The translations under genes and the position numbers were made by a program. This document shows, piece by piece, positions 10,852 through 21,563 of a stretch of 64,000 nucleotides of DNA; the stretch's first letter is position 1; the number at the start of each line of letters is the position of its first letter. Source of the DNA: Bathynomus jamesi (lineage: Eukaryota; Arthropoda; Malacostraca; Isopoda; Cirolanidae); assembly GCA_023014485.1 (NCBI GenBank), contig JAJOZX010000998.1, forward strand, positions 915,001 to 979,000, written 5' to 3'. A model generated the notes under the pieces. It was not told where the DNA came from, did no database searches, and was given only the letters and a program-made list of their open reading frames with translations.

Positions 10852-11466
10852 GCCATTACGACTTAAATATAGGAATAGACGTTGATGTTACGATACGTAA
10901 CATAATATATACATTATTTCATTTTGACGCCAAGATGTCTCAGTTTGGGCAGTTTGAAGGAATACGCGCATGAATCAAACGCTTTTGGTCCACTAAAAAA
11001 GCATCATAATACGATCTACTTTATCTGATAGTTTAGTAGAACAATTGCATGGAAACTTTTCTTACCTTAGAATTTTTTAATAAGATTTGTTATAAACTTA
11101 TAATTTAAGTTCATAAGTGATGATAAAAGTAATTTCACTTAAAACAAGACGTTCTTTACTTTTATTTACTTGGCGTGGAAGTGGAAATTCTTCCTGATTC
11201 GAAATTAACATTTATGTAGAAAATTACTTCTTCGTTTCATCTTCAGTATGAGTCTTGGGGAAGTAGAGTCTTAATATTTATCTTATTGCATAAGTTTTCT
11301 TTTAATTTTGATCATCATATATTGAGTGTTCATGAACCACGTGATGAATTCACGTTTTTGGTTACGAAGTTCTGACAACCTTTTTGCGTATCAGTTTAAT
11401 TATTAAAACATCTGACGGCTGATTTAACGTTATATTTCTGTCGAAAAACTGTCGCATAGTTGGAGA
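10851..11466. other. A+T-rich DNA, nothing recognised
   Basis: No coding frame, terminal repeats or matches elsewhere in the window. Confidence 0.6.
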
Positions 11467-11474
11467 GAAAATAC

Positions 11475-11563
11475 TAGTGATGTAGTCGAGACCACCATAG
11501 CCGAGGACAAGACCGAGACCAGAAAAAAAGGTCTGGAAACCGGTTTCGAGTCCTACATCACTG
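11475..11563. mobile_element. hAT-type MITE, 89 bp
   Basis: Starts TAGTGATGTAG and ends CTACATCACTG, with inverted arms of ~20 bp including CTCGA. Flanked by a perfect 8-bp duplication GAAAATAC (11467-11474 and 11564-11571). Size and ends fit a very short hAT derivative. Confidence 0.85.
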
Positions 11564-11639
11564 GAAAATACCGACACGTCACAAATATGATCATTTATTT
11601 ACTCAATCTCATTTGATAGAAACTGGTGCACTTAATTGG

Positions 11640-12462
11640 GATTTACGGACATTTCTTCGAAAACATTTCTTCGAAAACAAAACTTCGAAAACAAAACTTC
11701 GACATCCAATAACTTCGACAAAAAATTACTTCGAAAATAAAACTTTGAATCAATAACTGCGGACATTTCTTCGAAAACAAACATTTTGAGACAAGTCCTC
11801 GCTCCTAACTTAAACATTGATTCAATTTTAACTGATTTTGAAACAGGAATGATTAATGCATTAACTTCGGAATTTCAATCAGTTGCAAACTATGGTTGCT
11901 TTTTCCATTTTGGCCAATGCTTATATAGGAGTCTGTGAATATGGACTCAAAGCACGATACGACACTGATGCCCAATTCGCTCTAAATATTCGAATGCTTA
12001 CAGCTCTTGCCTTCGTGCCGCCTAACAAAGTTGTCGAGGGATTTAATATGCTAATTGAACAAAACATTCTTCCACATGAAGCAGAACCTGTTGTTGATTA
12101 CTTCGAAGATACGTGGATCGGCCGTCCTGACAGACGGGGAAGACGTCGTGCTGCCAATTTTAAAATTGACATGTGGTCATGCTATGAAAGAGTTGAAAAC
12201 GATTTACCGAAAACCAACAATGCGATTGAGGGATGGCATAGAGGTTTTTATAATAAAAGAGGTTTTTAATAATAAAAGATTTGTGTAATATTTTATAATT
12301 ATCCTTTTATGTTTTCGAAGAAATGTCCGCAGTTTTTGATTCGAAGTTTTATTTCGAAGTAATTTTTTGTCGAAGTTATTGGATGTCGAAATTTTGATTT
12401 CGAAAAAATGTTTTCGAAGTTTTGTTTTCGAAGAAATGTTTTCGAAGAAATGTCCACATACG
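11640..12462 (+). mobile_element. Mutator-like (MULE) deletion derivative
   Basis: Flanked by a perfect 9-bp duplication CTTAATTGG (11631-11639, 12463-12471), the size diagnostic of Mutator-like elements. Inverted arms of ~140 bp are built from repeated TTTCTTCGAAAAC-type units (11650-11780 against 12310-12455). The interior carries the C-terminal part of a MULE transposase. N-terminal domains and the first catalytic residues are missing. Confidence 0.9.
11811..12269 (+). pseudogene. MULE transposase, C-terminal fragment
   Basis: Begins with residues equivalent to the family's TDFE...GCFFHF block (about 11830-11910), shifts frame near 11890, then is open to 12269 with RMLTALAFVPPNKVVEGF, a DYFEDTWIGRPDRRGRR stretch and the strongly conserved NNAIEGWHRGF near the end. 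In intact MULE proteins the Glu of AIEGWH lies close to the C-terminal catalytic region. Truncated and frameshifted, so inactive. Confidence 0.85.
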
Positions 12463-12471
12463 CTTAATTGG

Positions 12472-13012
12472 TGCACGGACATCTTGACAGTACCTATGAT
12501 TGCTTTAAGAGCTTGGATTTATACTTAACCCTAAAAAAGATTACTGCAGCAAAAGCATTGAAAGTCAGAAAACGTGTATTTAAACTTATATTTATACTTA
12601 ACCCTAAATAATATTACCTCAGTAACAGGGTTAAAAGTAACAAAACACAAATTGAAATCAATAAAGATAATTCGCGTTAACATAAGATTAATATTTTGTT
12701 TGCTAAAAAAATATGAGTAAAAAAGCAGATATTGAATTGATTCGTTCAAAACAGCGGGTCTGATTGATAAATAGAATATTCTTATAAAATTTTATTATAA
12801 GAGTTATTCTGATTGTATTAAAATGTGATTTATAAAATAATTTGAAAGAAAACTACTTCATTTGTCGTGTGTCAATTATAATAATGTAATAGCGAGTACA
12901 ATATTACTAACATCTATTTATTTCGCATAGTAAAGTTTATCATTGAATTTCTATGACGAAAAGCAGAAATAATAATATTCGGGGTAAGATCTTCCTTTCA
13001 TACTGTCTCAGG
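12472..13012. other. A+T-rich DNA, nothing recognised
   Basis: No open frame of substance. Two short partly repeated segments (ATACTTAACCCTAAA at about 12520 and 12596) only. Confidence 0.6.
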
Positions 13013-13290
13013 GCTACGTTGTGCCCAATGTCGTAACACCGCTTCCGTCGATCAGCGAGGTTAAGCGACATTCGGGTTAGGTAGTAGTAGTTGGATGGGA
13101 AACAATATTTTTGCCTCCAAATTATGTAGCGACCCTTGGTTCGGATCCCACGTAAAGCTGTAGATCCCCTTCATCATATGACCTTAGATGTTGCGAAGGA
13201 GATTAAACATCCCATCAACTAACCATTCTGTCTCAGTGTCGTCTGTAGGATAAAAGACGTTAAACGGATCAATCAACCAACCAACCAACT
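13013..13290 (+). mobile_element. 5S rRNA-derived SINE (SINE3 type)
   Basis: The first ~100 bp resemble 5S rRNA, including GTTAAGCGACATTCGGG followed by AGTTGGATGGGAAAC, matching the conserved 5S internal control region (AAGC...TCGGGC...GTACTTGGATGGG). A non-5S body follows, with CACGTAAAGCTGTAGATCCC, and a tail of CCAA/CAAC repeats at 13271-13288. Pol III transcription from the 5S-like promoter and mobilisation by a LINE are inferred from SINE biology. Confidence 0.75.
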
Positions 13291-13704
13291 ACTCATGAAA
13301 CTGTGCGATATACTGACTGTGAAAATTAATTATTTACCTTAATAGTTGAACTTTAAAAATAAAAAAATGATTAACAGGTAAATTCTGTTAAATTTTATAG
13401 AAAATGCAAAACCATTTGTAAAGATAAACGAACTATTCAATGCATTTCACTTCATAAAAATTTATAACAACGACGCAGAATCTAACAGATAGTTCGTTTG
13501 ATCTTCGGTTGTCCCGCAATAACCTAACCTAAGTTACTTATGATGTATTCACAGACACGAATTATTTTATATGGAATCGATGCTTAGAAAATAATGCGTG
13601 ATCTGGAATTTTAATTCCTATCGAATACAAGGAAAGAGCAAAGGTTACAGAGTAATATGGTCTGTAATGAAATAAAAATATGTTCTGTAATTAAAAAAAA
13701 TATG
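13291..13704. other. A+T-rich DNA, nothing recognised
   Basis: No gene or repeat recognised. The last 8 bases form the left duplication of the next MITE. Confidence 0.55.
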
Positions 13705-13918
13705 GGTGCTACTTTAGTATGCGGTCTCTACCTACGATTGGTTAGGTTTAATCATGATATTTTCGTTAAAACTAACGAAAATATCATGACTAAACCTAAC
13801 CAATCGTCAAGGGCGATTGACATCGGGATGTAAACAAGCAATTAGTAAACAAGATAATAAGATATAATTAAAAGGTAGACCGCTGAATCGTAGGTAGACC
13901 GCATACTAAAGTAGCACC
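13705..13918. mobile_element. Merlin-type MITE (GG ends, 8-bp duplication)
   Basis: Starts GGTGCTACTTTAGTATGCGG and ends with its inverse. Flanks AAAATATG (13697-13704) and GAAATATG (13919-13926) match 7 of 8. Nested inside is a second palindrome around CGTTAAAACTAACG carrying the core TAACGAAAATATCATGAC, shared with the MITEs at 14000, 15304 and 32823. Confidence 0.8.
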
Positions 13919-13999
13919 GAAATATGTTCTAGAATGAAAATATTTTAAGGATCTCTTTGCGACGATAAAAAGAAGCAATTTAAAAAGTTTTAAAAGATT

Positions 14000-14201
14000 G
14001 GATCACCTGAAGATCAGTGCCCCCAAGCCTTCTTTAGTGAGCCTTATAAGGCCTACTAACAAAAATATCACGACTTCCCTAACCAATCGTTAGGTCAACT
14101 GTACGCCCTTGACGATTGGCTAGTTAAGTCGTAATATTTTCGTTAGTTAGCCTTATAAAGCTAACTAACGAAGGCTAGGAGCCCTGATCTTCAGGTGATC
14201 C
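14000..14201. mobile_element. Palindromic MITE (GG ends, 8-bp duplication)
   Basis: Ends GGATCACCTGAAGATCAG and its inverse, with almost the whole element self-complementary. A perfect 8-bp duplication AAAAGATT flanks it (13992-13999, 14202-14209). A second copy lies at 32823-33024. GG termini with 8-bp duplications fit Merlin. Confidence 0.88.
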
Positions 14202-14209
14202 AAAAGATT

Positions 14210-14310
14210 TTTAATTAAACGAGCAATAGGTAATGCTTTATAGGTTAATACTGGTTCCACTCTTCATTGTTAAACTGGAATCTCTTACACACACACACAC
14301 ACACACTCAG

Positions 14311-14365
<55 letters not shown>

Positions 14366-14876
14366 TGGGGAATCCATTATTTCTATAATGTTAAGTAAAA
14401 TTATTGTTTTTTTTTCAAGAAAGATGTTTAGAATCGAATAGCATCCTATGATACCCAACATTATTGTAATCTCCTTTATCTCTTATATCTATACAAATGT
14501 GTGCAGAGGGATGGGAGTTGTGAATTAGGAAGTAACTAGAGGGACTTTGCCTGAAACTTTATTGTCCAAGATTGTATTTTATCCTTACTCATTCCCTGAA
14601 CCCTCGATTCGACCATTTGCTTGATTCTACTCCAGAATAATTAAAAATTCATGACTCCATAGTAAACTAATTTTAAGAAGATCTAATTGTTATTATCATC
14701 CTAACCCTTGACATTTAACTTCAATCTTAAGATGAACGATGCTAAGACCCGAAGGAGTCAGAAACATACACGGACGGAAGAAACCCAAACCAAAACCCCG
14801 ATCATCATAGAAATTTCAAACCGCATTTAATTTTTGAAAATTAATTATTATTATTAATTTCATATACTGTATGTAT
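14210..14876. repeat. (AC)n/(TA)n microsatellite and unassigned DNA
   Basis: (CA)n at about 14287-14307 and (TA)n at 14318-14360. From 14361 to 14876 no gene or repeat is recognised. Confidence 0.7.
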
Positions 14877-15180
14877 GCGCCTAGGTGGTGTAGTGGTTAA
14901 CGTCGCTGACTACGAATCCGTCGACCCCGGAATCGAGACCTGGTGACGGCAGGCGGCGAGTAGCAAAACCCAGTTGTTCATCCTTCCACACAATAAAGAA
15001 ATTGGTTGGTAGATAAATGGGTACCCCGGGTAGCCTAGTGGTTAAGACGCTGCGCTGCTGGTGGGGCGTGGTTCGGATTCATGTTAAACTGTAGGTCTAA
15101 GGTGGAGTGGCAAGCTTGACCTTGATTAGAATGAACAGTTCGGGCGGAAGCAAACCAAGTTAACCAAAGTTACATATTAA
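14877..15180 (+). mobile_element. Dimeric tRNA-derived SINE, copy 1
   Basis: Two tRNA-like units in tandem. Unit 1 has A-box-like TAGGTGGTGTAGTGGTTAA and B-box-like GGAATCGAGACC. A linker containing CCCAGTTGTTCATCCTTCC follows, then unit 2 with TAGCCTAGTGGTTAAG and GGTTCGGATTC, then a tail with GTAGGTCTAAGGTGGAG and AACAGTTCGGGCGG. The same composite order occurs inverted at 16575-16910, so the dimer is a real family. This copy lacks ~60 bp of unit 2 present there. Confidence 0.8.
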
Positions 15181-15303
15181 TTATCATTCACTTTTAAAGT
15201 GTAATGTCAAAACACATTTACGAGGAATGAGAGGAGCAGTACAGTAATTGATTGATAACTCTTATTTTCAAACATTTACGGCCTTTACTTTATAAAAATG
15301 CTG

Positions 15304-15606
15304 GGTACTTTAGGTTTCCCCCCCCGCCATCAATTTTGACAGAATATTTTCATTAAAAATAACGAAAATATCACGACTTAACCTAGCCAGTTATCAAGGG
15401 CGTACACAGTTGATCTATTATTAATTATAACATTGTTTGTTTCTGGAATAGTATTTACTATTTACTAATAGATCAACTGTACGCCCTTGATAAATAATTG
15501 GTTAGGTTAAGTCGTGATATTTTCGTTAGTTTTAACGAAAGTATTTTGTCAAAATTGGTGTGGGAGGGGGTGGGAGGGGGTGGGGGGGAGATAAGCTACA
15601 AGTACC
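15304..15606. mobile_element. Palindromic MITE (GG ends, 8-bp duplication)
   Basis: Starts GGTACTTTAGG, ends CTACAAGTACC, flanked by a perfect 8-bp duplication AAATGCTG (15296-15303, 15607-15614). Arms carry C/G homopolymer tracts and the shared core TAACGAAAATATCACGACTT (about 15360), with GGGCGTAC and AGTTGATCTATT nearer the centre, each mirrored on the right. Confidence 0.88.
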
Positions 15607-15614
15607 AAATGCTG

Positions 15615-16574
15615 GAAACTAGCATTTAATATATACTGTATTAACGTCCTGGTAAATATGTATTTCGTCCTAGTAAATATGTACTAGATGTAAATATACT
15701 AACAAATTACAGTGTATTTAACTCCCCCTAAAAACTTAATTCTAATTCTTTCAGTAGTCCATATAAACAATAAAATAGTAAAGGAGTCCAGATTACTCGA
15801 AGTAAACGTTGATATCAACATGATGAGTTAAGTGAATCTGTTTAATTTTTCATAGTGTCCTATACAGCCTATGAAAAGTAGCAAAATGTACCGCAGAACA
15901 AGTTACAGGGATTCGAAAATATTTACAGTAGTACTCTTTCTTCGCGCGAGTCTTCGATCAGATTTATTATTAAAATCCCTCCTTTAATCAATTAATTATA
16001 GAAGTGGAAATGCGTGCTAAAATAATTCACACTTTATATCTTCTAAAAGATTTTCTTAAAAATTGTACAAATCACGTTTGAACTATAATTTAATTTGTAT
16101 TGAGTAACATTTCATTTAATTGAAATTTAGTAAAATTTGACCCATAAAAATAATGGGTTTCATTTATTTTTAGCCTTTCAGTATAAAGTTACGCGAAATT
16201 AAAATGAGCTTATAGACCCTGACCAAGTCGAAAACGGGTTTCTTATTTGCACGCTCTTTTATGATCCTTTGAAATTAAATGCACTGTTTAAATTTATATG
16301 CGAGCAGGTTCATTAAGTCAAAAACACGTTCTATATTCGTATACAAAAAGTAAATGCAAGGAACAGACCCCAAGATTATTTAATATTTACTTGTTTTAAC
16401 ATAAATACATCAAAAATAAAAAGAATCAAATAAAAAATGGGGAAAACACTTACATAACATCAAATCACGATGTGGTCTTAAATGTTTAAAATTTCTATAA
16501 AGAACAATTATCATATAAATATTTATGTTCATTTTAAAACATTACTGTAGAACAAATATATATATATATACTGT
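15615..16574. other. A+T-rich DNA, nothing recognised
   Basis: Two tandem near-copies of GTCCTRGTAAATATGTA at about 15648-15685, and a (TA)n at 16557-16570. Nothing else seen. Confidence 0.6.
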
Positions 16575-16910
16575 ATATAACCTTGGTTTTACTCCCGCCC
16601 GAATTGTTAATTCTGACGAAAGTCAAGCTTGTTGCTCCACCTTAGACCTACAACTTAACGTGGAATCTGAACCACGACCCGCCACAGGTGGTCAGAAATT
16701 GCAAAGTCCTCTCCCGGACTCGATCTCACAACCTCCCGATCAGCAGCCCAGCGTCTTAACCACTAGGCTAACCAGGGTACACGTTCATCTTCCAACCAAT
16801 TTTTATTGTATGGAAAGATGAACAGCTGGGTTTGCTTTGCGCCGACTGCCGTCACCGGGAATCGAACCCGCGGCCGATGGATTCGTAATTAGCGATGCTA
16901 ATCAATATAC
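16575..16910 (-). mobile_element. Dimeric tRNA-derived SINE, copy 2
   Basis: Inverted relative to 14877-15180 and more complete. Unit 1 on the minus strand has the B-box GGGTTCGATTCCCGG (about 16870-16850). The CAGCTGTTCATC linker follows, then unit 2 with TAGCCTAGTGGTTAAGACGC (about 16775-16755), B-box-like GAGATCGAGTCC, and the tail with GTAGGTCTAAGGTGGAG. An unrelated open frame runs across it by chance. Confidence 0.82.
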
Positions 16911-16960
16911 AGTATATATGAAAATTATTTCACGAAAGTAACACGTGAATAATATTTATG

Positions 16961-17135
16961 GTGAAAATAACCACGAAGGAAAAAGAAAACACAAAACAGT
17001 GCTCAAGCGCTTTCGTCTAATGACATCCTCAGGAACACTGTTCCTGAGTGTTCCTTAGGATGTTATTGACGAAAACGGTTGAGCATTATTTTGTGTTTTC
17101 TTTTTCCTTCGTGGTTATTTTCATCATATATATAT
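16961..17135. repeat. Palindromic hammerhead-associated repeat, family 2
   Basis: A minus-strand unit (about 16961-17040) with an intact hammerhead-like core at 16999-17038: CTGAGGA, stem II GTC/GAC, GAAA, GCGC. It is followed head-on by a degenerate plus-strand unit (17041-17130), ending at a (TA)n tract. Same family as 6543-6640. Confidence 0.7.
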
Positions 17136-17354
17136 ATGTACTTGAACCTTTTTATTTAAGTTCTTAATTTTTCCTTTCGAATGTAAAGCGACTTCTTTTG
17201 CTCTGTCGGGAGTCAATGAAGCTGTCTCACAGCGATACTTCCTAGACACGGCTAATATTCTCCTTTCTTGAAATTTGGTGCAAATCTGTTAGGTAGGAAA
17301 GTTGTCTGCGTCGAATGAAAAAGAACAACACGCATGACATGTTAAATATTAATT
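17136..17354. other. Unassigned DNA
   Basis: No feature recognised between the palindrome and the 3' end of the next LINE. Confidence 0.5.
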
Positions 17355-19614
17355 CTACAGATCTACAGAAGCTAAAGCTAACAAATACCCTAAGATCCAC
17401 TCTAAGGTTAATCCGAGAGAAAGGAAAGAGTAAGGGGTTAAGAGAAGAGAATTAGGGGTTAAGTAAGTAGCAACACCTATCACTCGTGGCCCCGTGGGTT
17501 AACATTCATTCAGAAAAAGATAAAAAGGACTCACCACCATCATCATCCGCCGGCCACTGCCGACAAATCAGAAAAGTAGTCGGAGAGAATAGGAAAGATT
17601 GCAGAACGGTCCTCTATTCCATAGGGAGGTAGAGCCCACTCTGCCGGAAAGGGGTGAAAGATGAAAAGAAGTAAAATAAGAACACTTACAAACCATGCAA
17701 TACATTCTTAACTCAAAGCAACACATTCTTCCAGCTGTTGCAGACCGATTCTCTACTCCATAGGGGAGGTAGAGGATGCAGCCCACTAGGCTGGAAAGGC
17801 GTGAAAGATGAAAAGAAGTAAAATAAGAACGCATTACAAACCATGCAACACATTCTTAACTCAAACACTATCATACCATGCAAACTACAAACATACAATA
17901 AAGAGAGTTACAGACACGCAAATAAGGAGAAAAGGAAAAAAGTATAAAGAATAACAAAAAGTGGGTTAACTTACTCAACAAGCTACAACTAAGTTCGTGT
18001 TAGTCTAATTTTTTTTTTTTTTTGCTGGCATATCACACGCTGGCATTAGATGTCAACAGACTCATCCCCGATCACCACCCCCAGAGCTCCTCTTGCCAAT
18101 TGTTTTTTTATTTTAAACAACGTTAATATTTTTAAAATGCCTATCTAGACGGTTTTTAAACACATTAACGCTGGTAGAGTTCACGACGGGCGCGGGAAGA
18201 TTATTATCAATTACTTTAAACGTAAAGAAGTTTTTAGCGATATCAGTAATGAAACGTCTGCCACGCAACTTAAATCAGTTATTACGAGTATTGCTATTAT
18301 CGAAAGTGAACAGTTTGTAAAAATTTACGTTATCGATGTTATTAACGATTTTGAAAACTTCAATAAGCGACCCCCTTAATCTCCTAGTTTCGAGTGAATG
18401 CAAGACTAACTCTTTAATCCTATATTCATAAGGCTTGTTGCGCAATGACGGAATTAGTTTCGTGGCACGACGCTACATTTGTCTACGTTAAATTGCATCT
18501 GCCACTTATCCGTCCATTCCATAATCCTATTTACATTGTCTTGGAGCCTACTTCTATCGTCCTCGTTAACAACCTTACCACCTATTTTAGAATCGTCCGC
18601 GAATTTTGACACGTTACTAGTCAATCCTACATCTATATCGTTAATGTAAATTACGAATAGCAATGGGCCTAACACTGAACTCTGTGGGACACCGCTACCT
18701 ACATCCAACCACCCCGATTCACTACCATTAACAACGACCCTCTGTCTCCTAGCACGAAGCCATTCCTCTAACCAGTTAGCTACCTGACCGCGTATACCGT
18801 GCGCTTTCACCTTCGCAATTAATCTTCTATGCGGAACTGTATCGAACGCCTTTTTAAAATCTAAATAAATAACGTCAGCCGCTCTATGCCTATCGTATTC
18901 GCGCACTATTTCGTTATAAAATTCTAACAAATTAGTTAAACAAGATTTATGACGTCGAAACCCATGCTCACTACTATTAATCAAATCTCGACTTTCTAAG
19001 TGATCGATGATACGATCCCTAACTACGGATTCCAATAGTTTACCGACAATTGACTTTAAGCTAATGGGCCTATAATTACTAGCTACTGTGTGGTCGCCTT
19101 TTTTGAAAAATGGGCGTGATGTTAGCTAATTTGAAGTCTTCACGAATAATCCCCGTTTCGAGTGACTGTTTAAAAATCTTCGTTGAGGGGCCTACAATAA
19201 CGTCTTTCAAATCTTTCAAATGTCTAGGATAAAGCGCGTCAGGGCCTGGAGCCTTGCTAACTTTTAGCCTATCGATATAATGCGCAATCTCACCCTCGTA
19301 AACAGTTATTTCATCCAAAATATTCTCGCTACTAAATGGAACGATATCATCCACGTCGGGGACATTATTTACGTCTTCTACGGTAAAAACTGTCGCAAAA
19401 AAGTTATTGAAAATACCCGCCATCACCTGAGTGTCAGAAGCCAAAGCGCCGTTAACATCCACCAGAGAGCCTATGTTATCTTTTATCGGCTTACGATTAC
19501 TGACGTATTCAAAAAACTTTTTTGGATTATGTTTACTATCCGCAGCTATATGTATCTCTAAATTACGCTTATCATTCCTAACTGATCTTTTAACCTGACG
19601 TCTAAGCTCGCAAA
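17355..19614 (-). mobile_element. CR1-like LINE family B, RT and 3' UTR portion
   Basis: The 3' end at about 17355 (minus strand TCTGTAGATCTGTAGA) matches the ends of the two plus-strand copies at about 20712 and 51812. The 3' UTR holds a tandem unit of ~144 bp around CTTTTCATCTTTCAC. It continues into RT to 19614, where a second LINE copy interrupts it; its 5' part resumes at 20713. Confidence 0.88.
18454..19462 (-). pseudogene. LINE family B reverse transcriptase (middle part)
   Basis: Reading down from 19462: a segment with YIDRLKVSKAPGPDALYPRH, NITPIFQKRRPHSS near 19085 where the frame breaks, then RT from 19035 with motif A VIYLDFKKAFDTVPHRR, motif B GVPQSSVLGPLLFVIYINDI (Gln-Gly changed to Gln-Ser) and the FADD box with FADDSKIGG. 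It ends near 18460 in DKC, where other copies continue. The C-terminal RT domain lies partly deleted in 18460-18110. Confidence 0.88.
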
Positions 19615-20712
19615 AGCGAATAGGATGTTAGGCTTCATAGCGCGTAATTTCGAATTTAAATCGAAGGATATTATATTGCCCCTTTACAAGTCCCTAGTCA
19701 GGCCTCATTTAGAATATGCCGTTCAGTTTTGGTGCCCGTACTTGCGTGAGGATATTGATAGGTTAGAAAAGGTTCAGCGTCGTGCCACGAAACTTATTCC
19801 GTCATTGCGCAATAAGCCTTATGAAGATAGGATTAAAGAGTTAGACCTGTATTCACTCGAAAACTAGGAGATTAAGGGGGGAGCTTATTGAAGTTTTCAA
19901 AATCGTTAATAACATCGATAACGTAAATTTTGACAAATTGTTCACTTTCGATAATAGTAATACTCGCAATACGGATTTAAGTTGCGTGGCAGACGTTTCA
20001 TTACTAATATCGCTAAAAACTTCTTTACGTTTAAAGTAATTGATAAATGGAATAATCTTCCCTCGTCAGTCGTTCATTCTACCAGCGTTAATATGTTTGA
20101 GAACCGTCTTGACAGACATTTTAAGAATATTAACGTTTAAAATTAAAAAAGAAAGTTAACAACAGGAGCTCTGGTGGTGGTGCTCGAGAATGAGTCTGTT
20201 GACGATGAATGCCAGCTTGTGACATGCCAGCGTGTGATGCCAGCAATAAAAAAAAAAAAAAAAAAAATTAGACTAACACGAACGTAGATGTAGCTCGTAG
20301 CGTAAACTAACCCACTTTTGTTTAACTGTACCTACTTTTTTTTTTTTTTCTCCTTTCTTGCATGTCTATAACTCTCTTTACTTGCATGTTTGTAGTTTGC
20401 ATGGTATGACAGTGAGTTAAGACTGTGTTTGCATGGTTTGTAAGCGTTCTTATTTTACTTCTTTTCATCTTTACCCCTCTCCTATTTTCTCCGACTATTT
20501 TTCTGACTTGTCGGCAGTGGCCGGCGGATGATGATGGTGAGACCTTTTTCCTCTTTTTCTGAATGAATGTTAACCCACGAATGATAGGTGTTGCTCCTTA
20601 CTTAACCCCTTATTCTCTTCTCTTAACCCCCTACTCTTTCCTTTCTCTCGGGCTAGCCTTAGAGTGGATCTTAGGGTCTTTGTTAGCCTTAGCTTCTGTA
20701 GATCTGTAGATA
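19615..20712 (+). mobile_element. LINE family B, 5'-truncated copy inserted into a sibling
   Basis: Plus-strand copy starting within the RT C-terminal domain (GFIARNFEFKSKDIILPLYK, 19630-19690; [12 protein letters not shown] near 19780) and running through the 3' UTR to TCTGTAGATCTGTAGA at 20712. It sits in the opposite-strand sibling: the interrupted sibling resumes exactly in the same codons (the AANFNRYIELRRQ region of the copy at 49190) on either side, with a few bases of the target missing. A frame break lies near 19865. Confidence 0.88.
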
Positions 20713-21070
20713 TCTATTAAAGTTAGCTGCCGTGCCATTGCGCTTATTAAGTCTATACGCTCTGTTACGCTCGTTTATGAACTCGCCTATTTCCCTAGTC
20801 CACCATCTGTCGTAAAACATTATCTTCCATGAACTCAATCAATCTCAAACCCTCCTCATTACCAGTAAAAGTCTCGTAATTAACGTTAGGGTAGTTAAAG
20901 TCTCCGACAATTATACTATTCCGATTGTCAATGAAGTTACCGAGAAGTGAGTAAAATCTAGTATTGGTATCGAGGGGTTGAACGGGAGGTCTATAAACAA
21001 CAACAAAATTAAAACTAATACGACGCGCCCTAACTTCAACGCGTATCGCATTAATTGCTGCCGGAAAATC

Positions 21071-21563
21071 GGACCTTTTCCAGTTTGTGTACCATTTTTC
21101 ATATAATTTATTTTTGATTGGTCATACAACCGCCGTCGATTATAACAACTTTTTAAGAGAGGTAAGTTCTTGATAACCTAACCTAACCTAACCTTCTGTT
21201 TTACTCTATGCTGTGCCTAACAGAAGCAAAGAAACACTAGAAAGTTGCATAAAAGCCAACATTCTGCCTGGATCTACTATTATTAGTGATATGTGGAAAT
21301 CTTACGATCAAATTGATAAAATCCCACATTATAACTTTCGTCACTACACTATAAATCACAGTGAAAATTTTGTCGATCCAGCGACCGGTGCCCACACTCA
21401 GCAGATAGAGAGCACCTGGAACGTCTTTAAACGACAAAACAAGCTGCACAAATGTTAAAATGCATTTCCGAATGGTCCTTGAATAAATAATTTCAATCTA
21501 AAAATGTTTACTATGCTGTATGTAATGTACTGTAGAAAACGGTACATAAACTGGAAAACGTCC
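21071..21563 (+). mobile_element. Merlin deletion derivative
   Basis: Ends GGACCTTTTCCAGTTTGTGTACC and the inverse near 21545-21563, flanked by a perfect 8-bp duplication GGAAAATC (21063-21070, 21564-21571). GG ends and 8-bp duplication are hallmarks of Merlin. The interior encodes the C-terminal half of an IS1016/ISXO2-like DDE transposase. Contains AACCT four times at 21175-21194. Confidence 0.92.
21213..21458 (+). pseudogene. Merlin transposase, C-terminal fragment
   Basis: An 81-codon fragment with IISDMWKSYD (carrying a catalytic Asp of the ISXO2-like DDE domain), then VDPATGAHTQQIESTWNVFK, whose Glu is the last catalytic residue. Order and spacing match Merlin/IS1016 transposases. The N-terminal zinc-binding region and first Asp are deleted. 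Confidence 0.88.

Noticed and set aside
21175..21194. Four AACCT units, resembling the arthropod telomere repeat TTAGG
   Set aside because: Only four units, inside a Merlin derivative; not evidence of an interstitial telomere.
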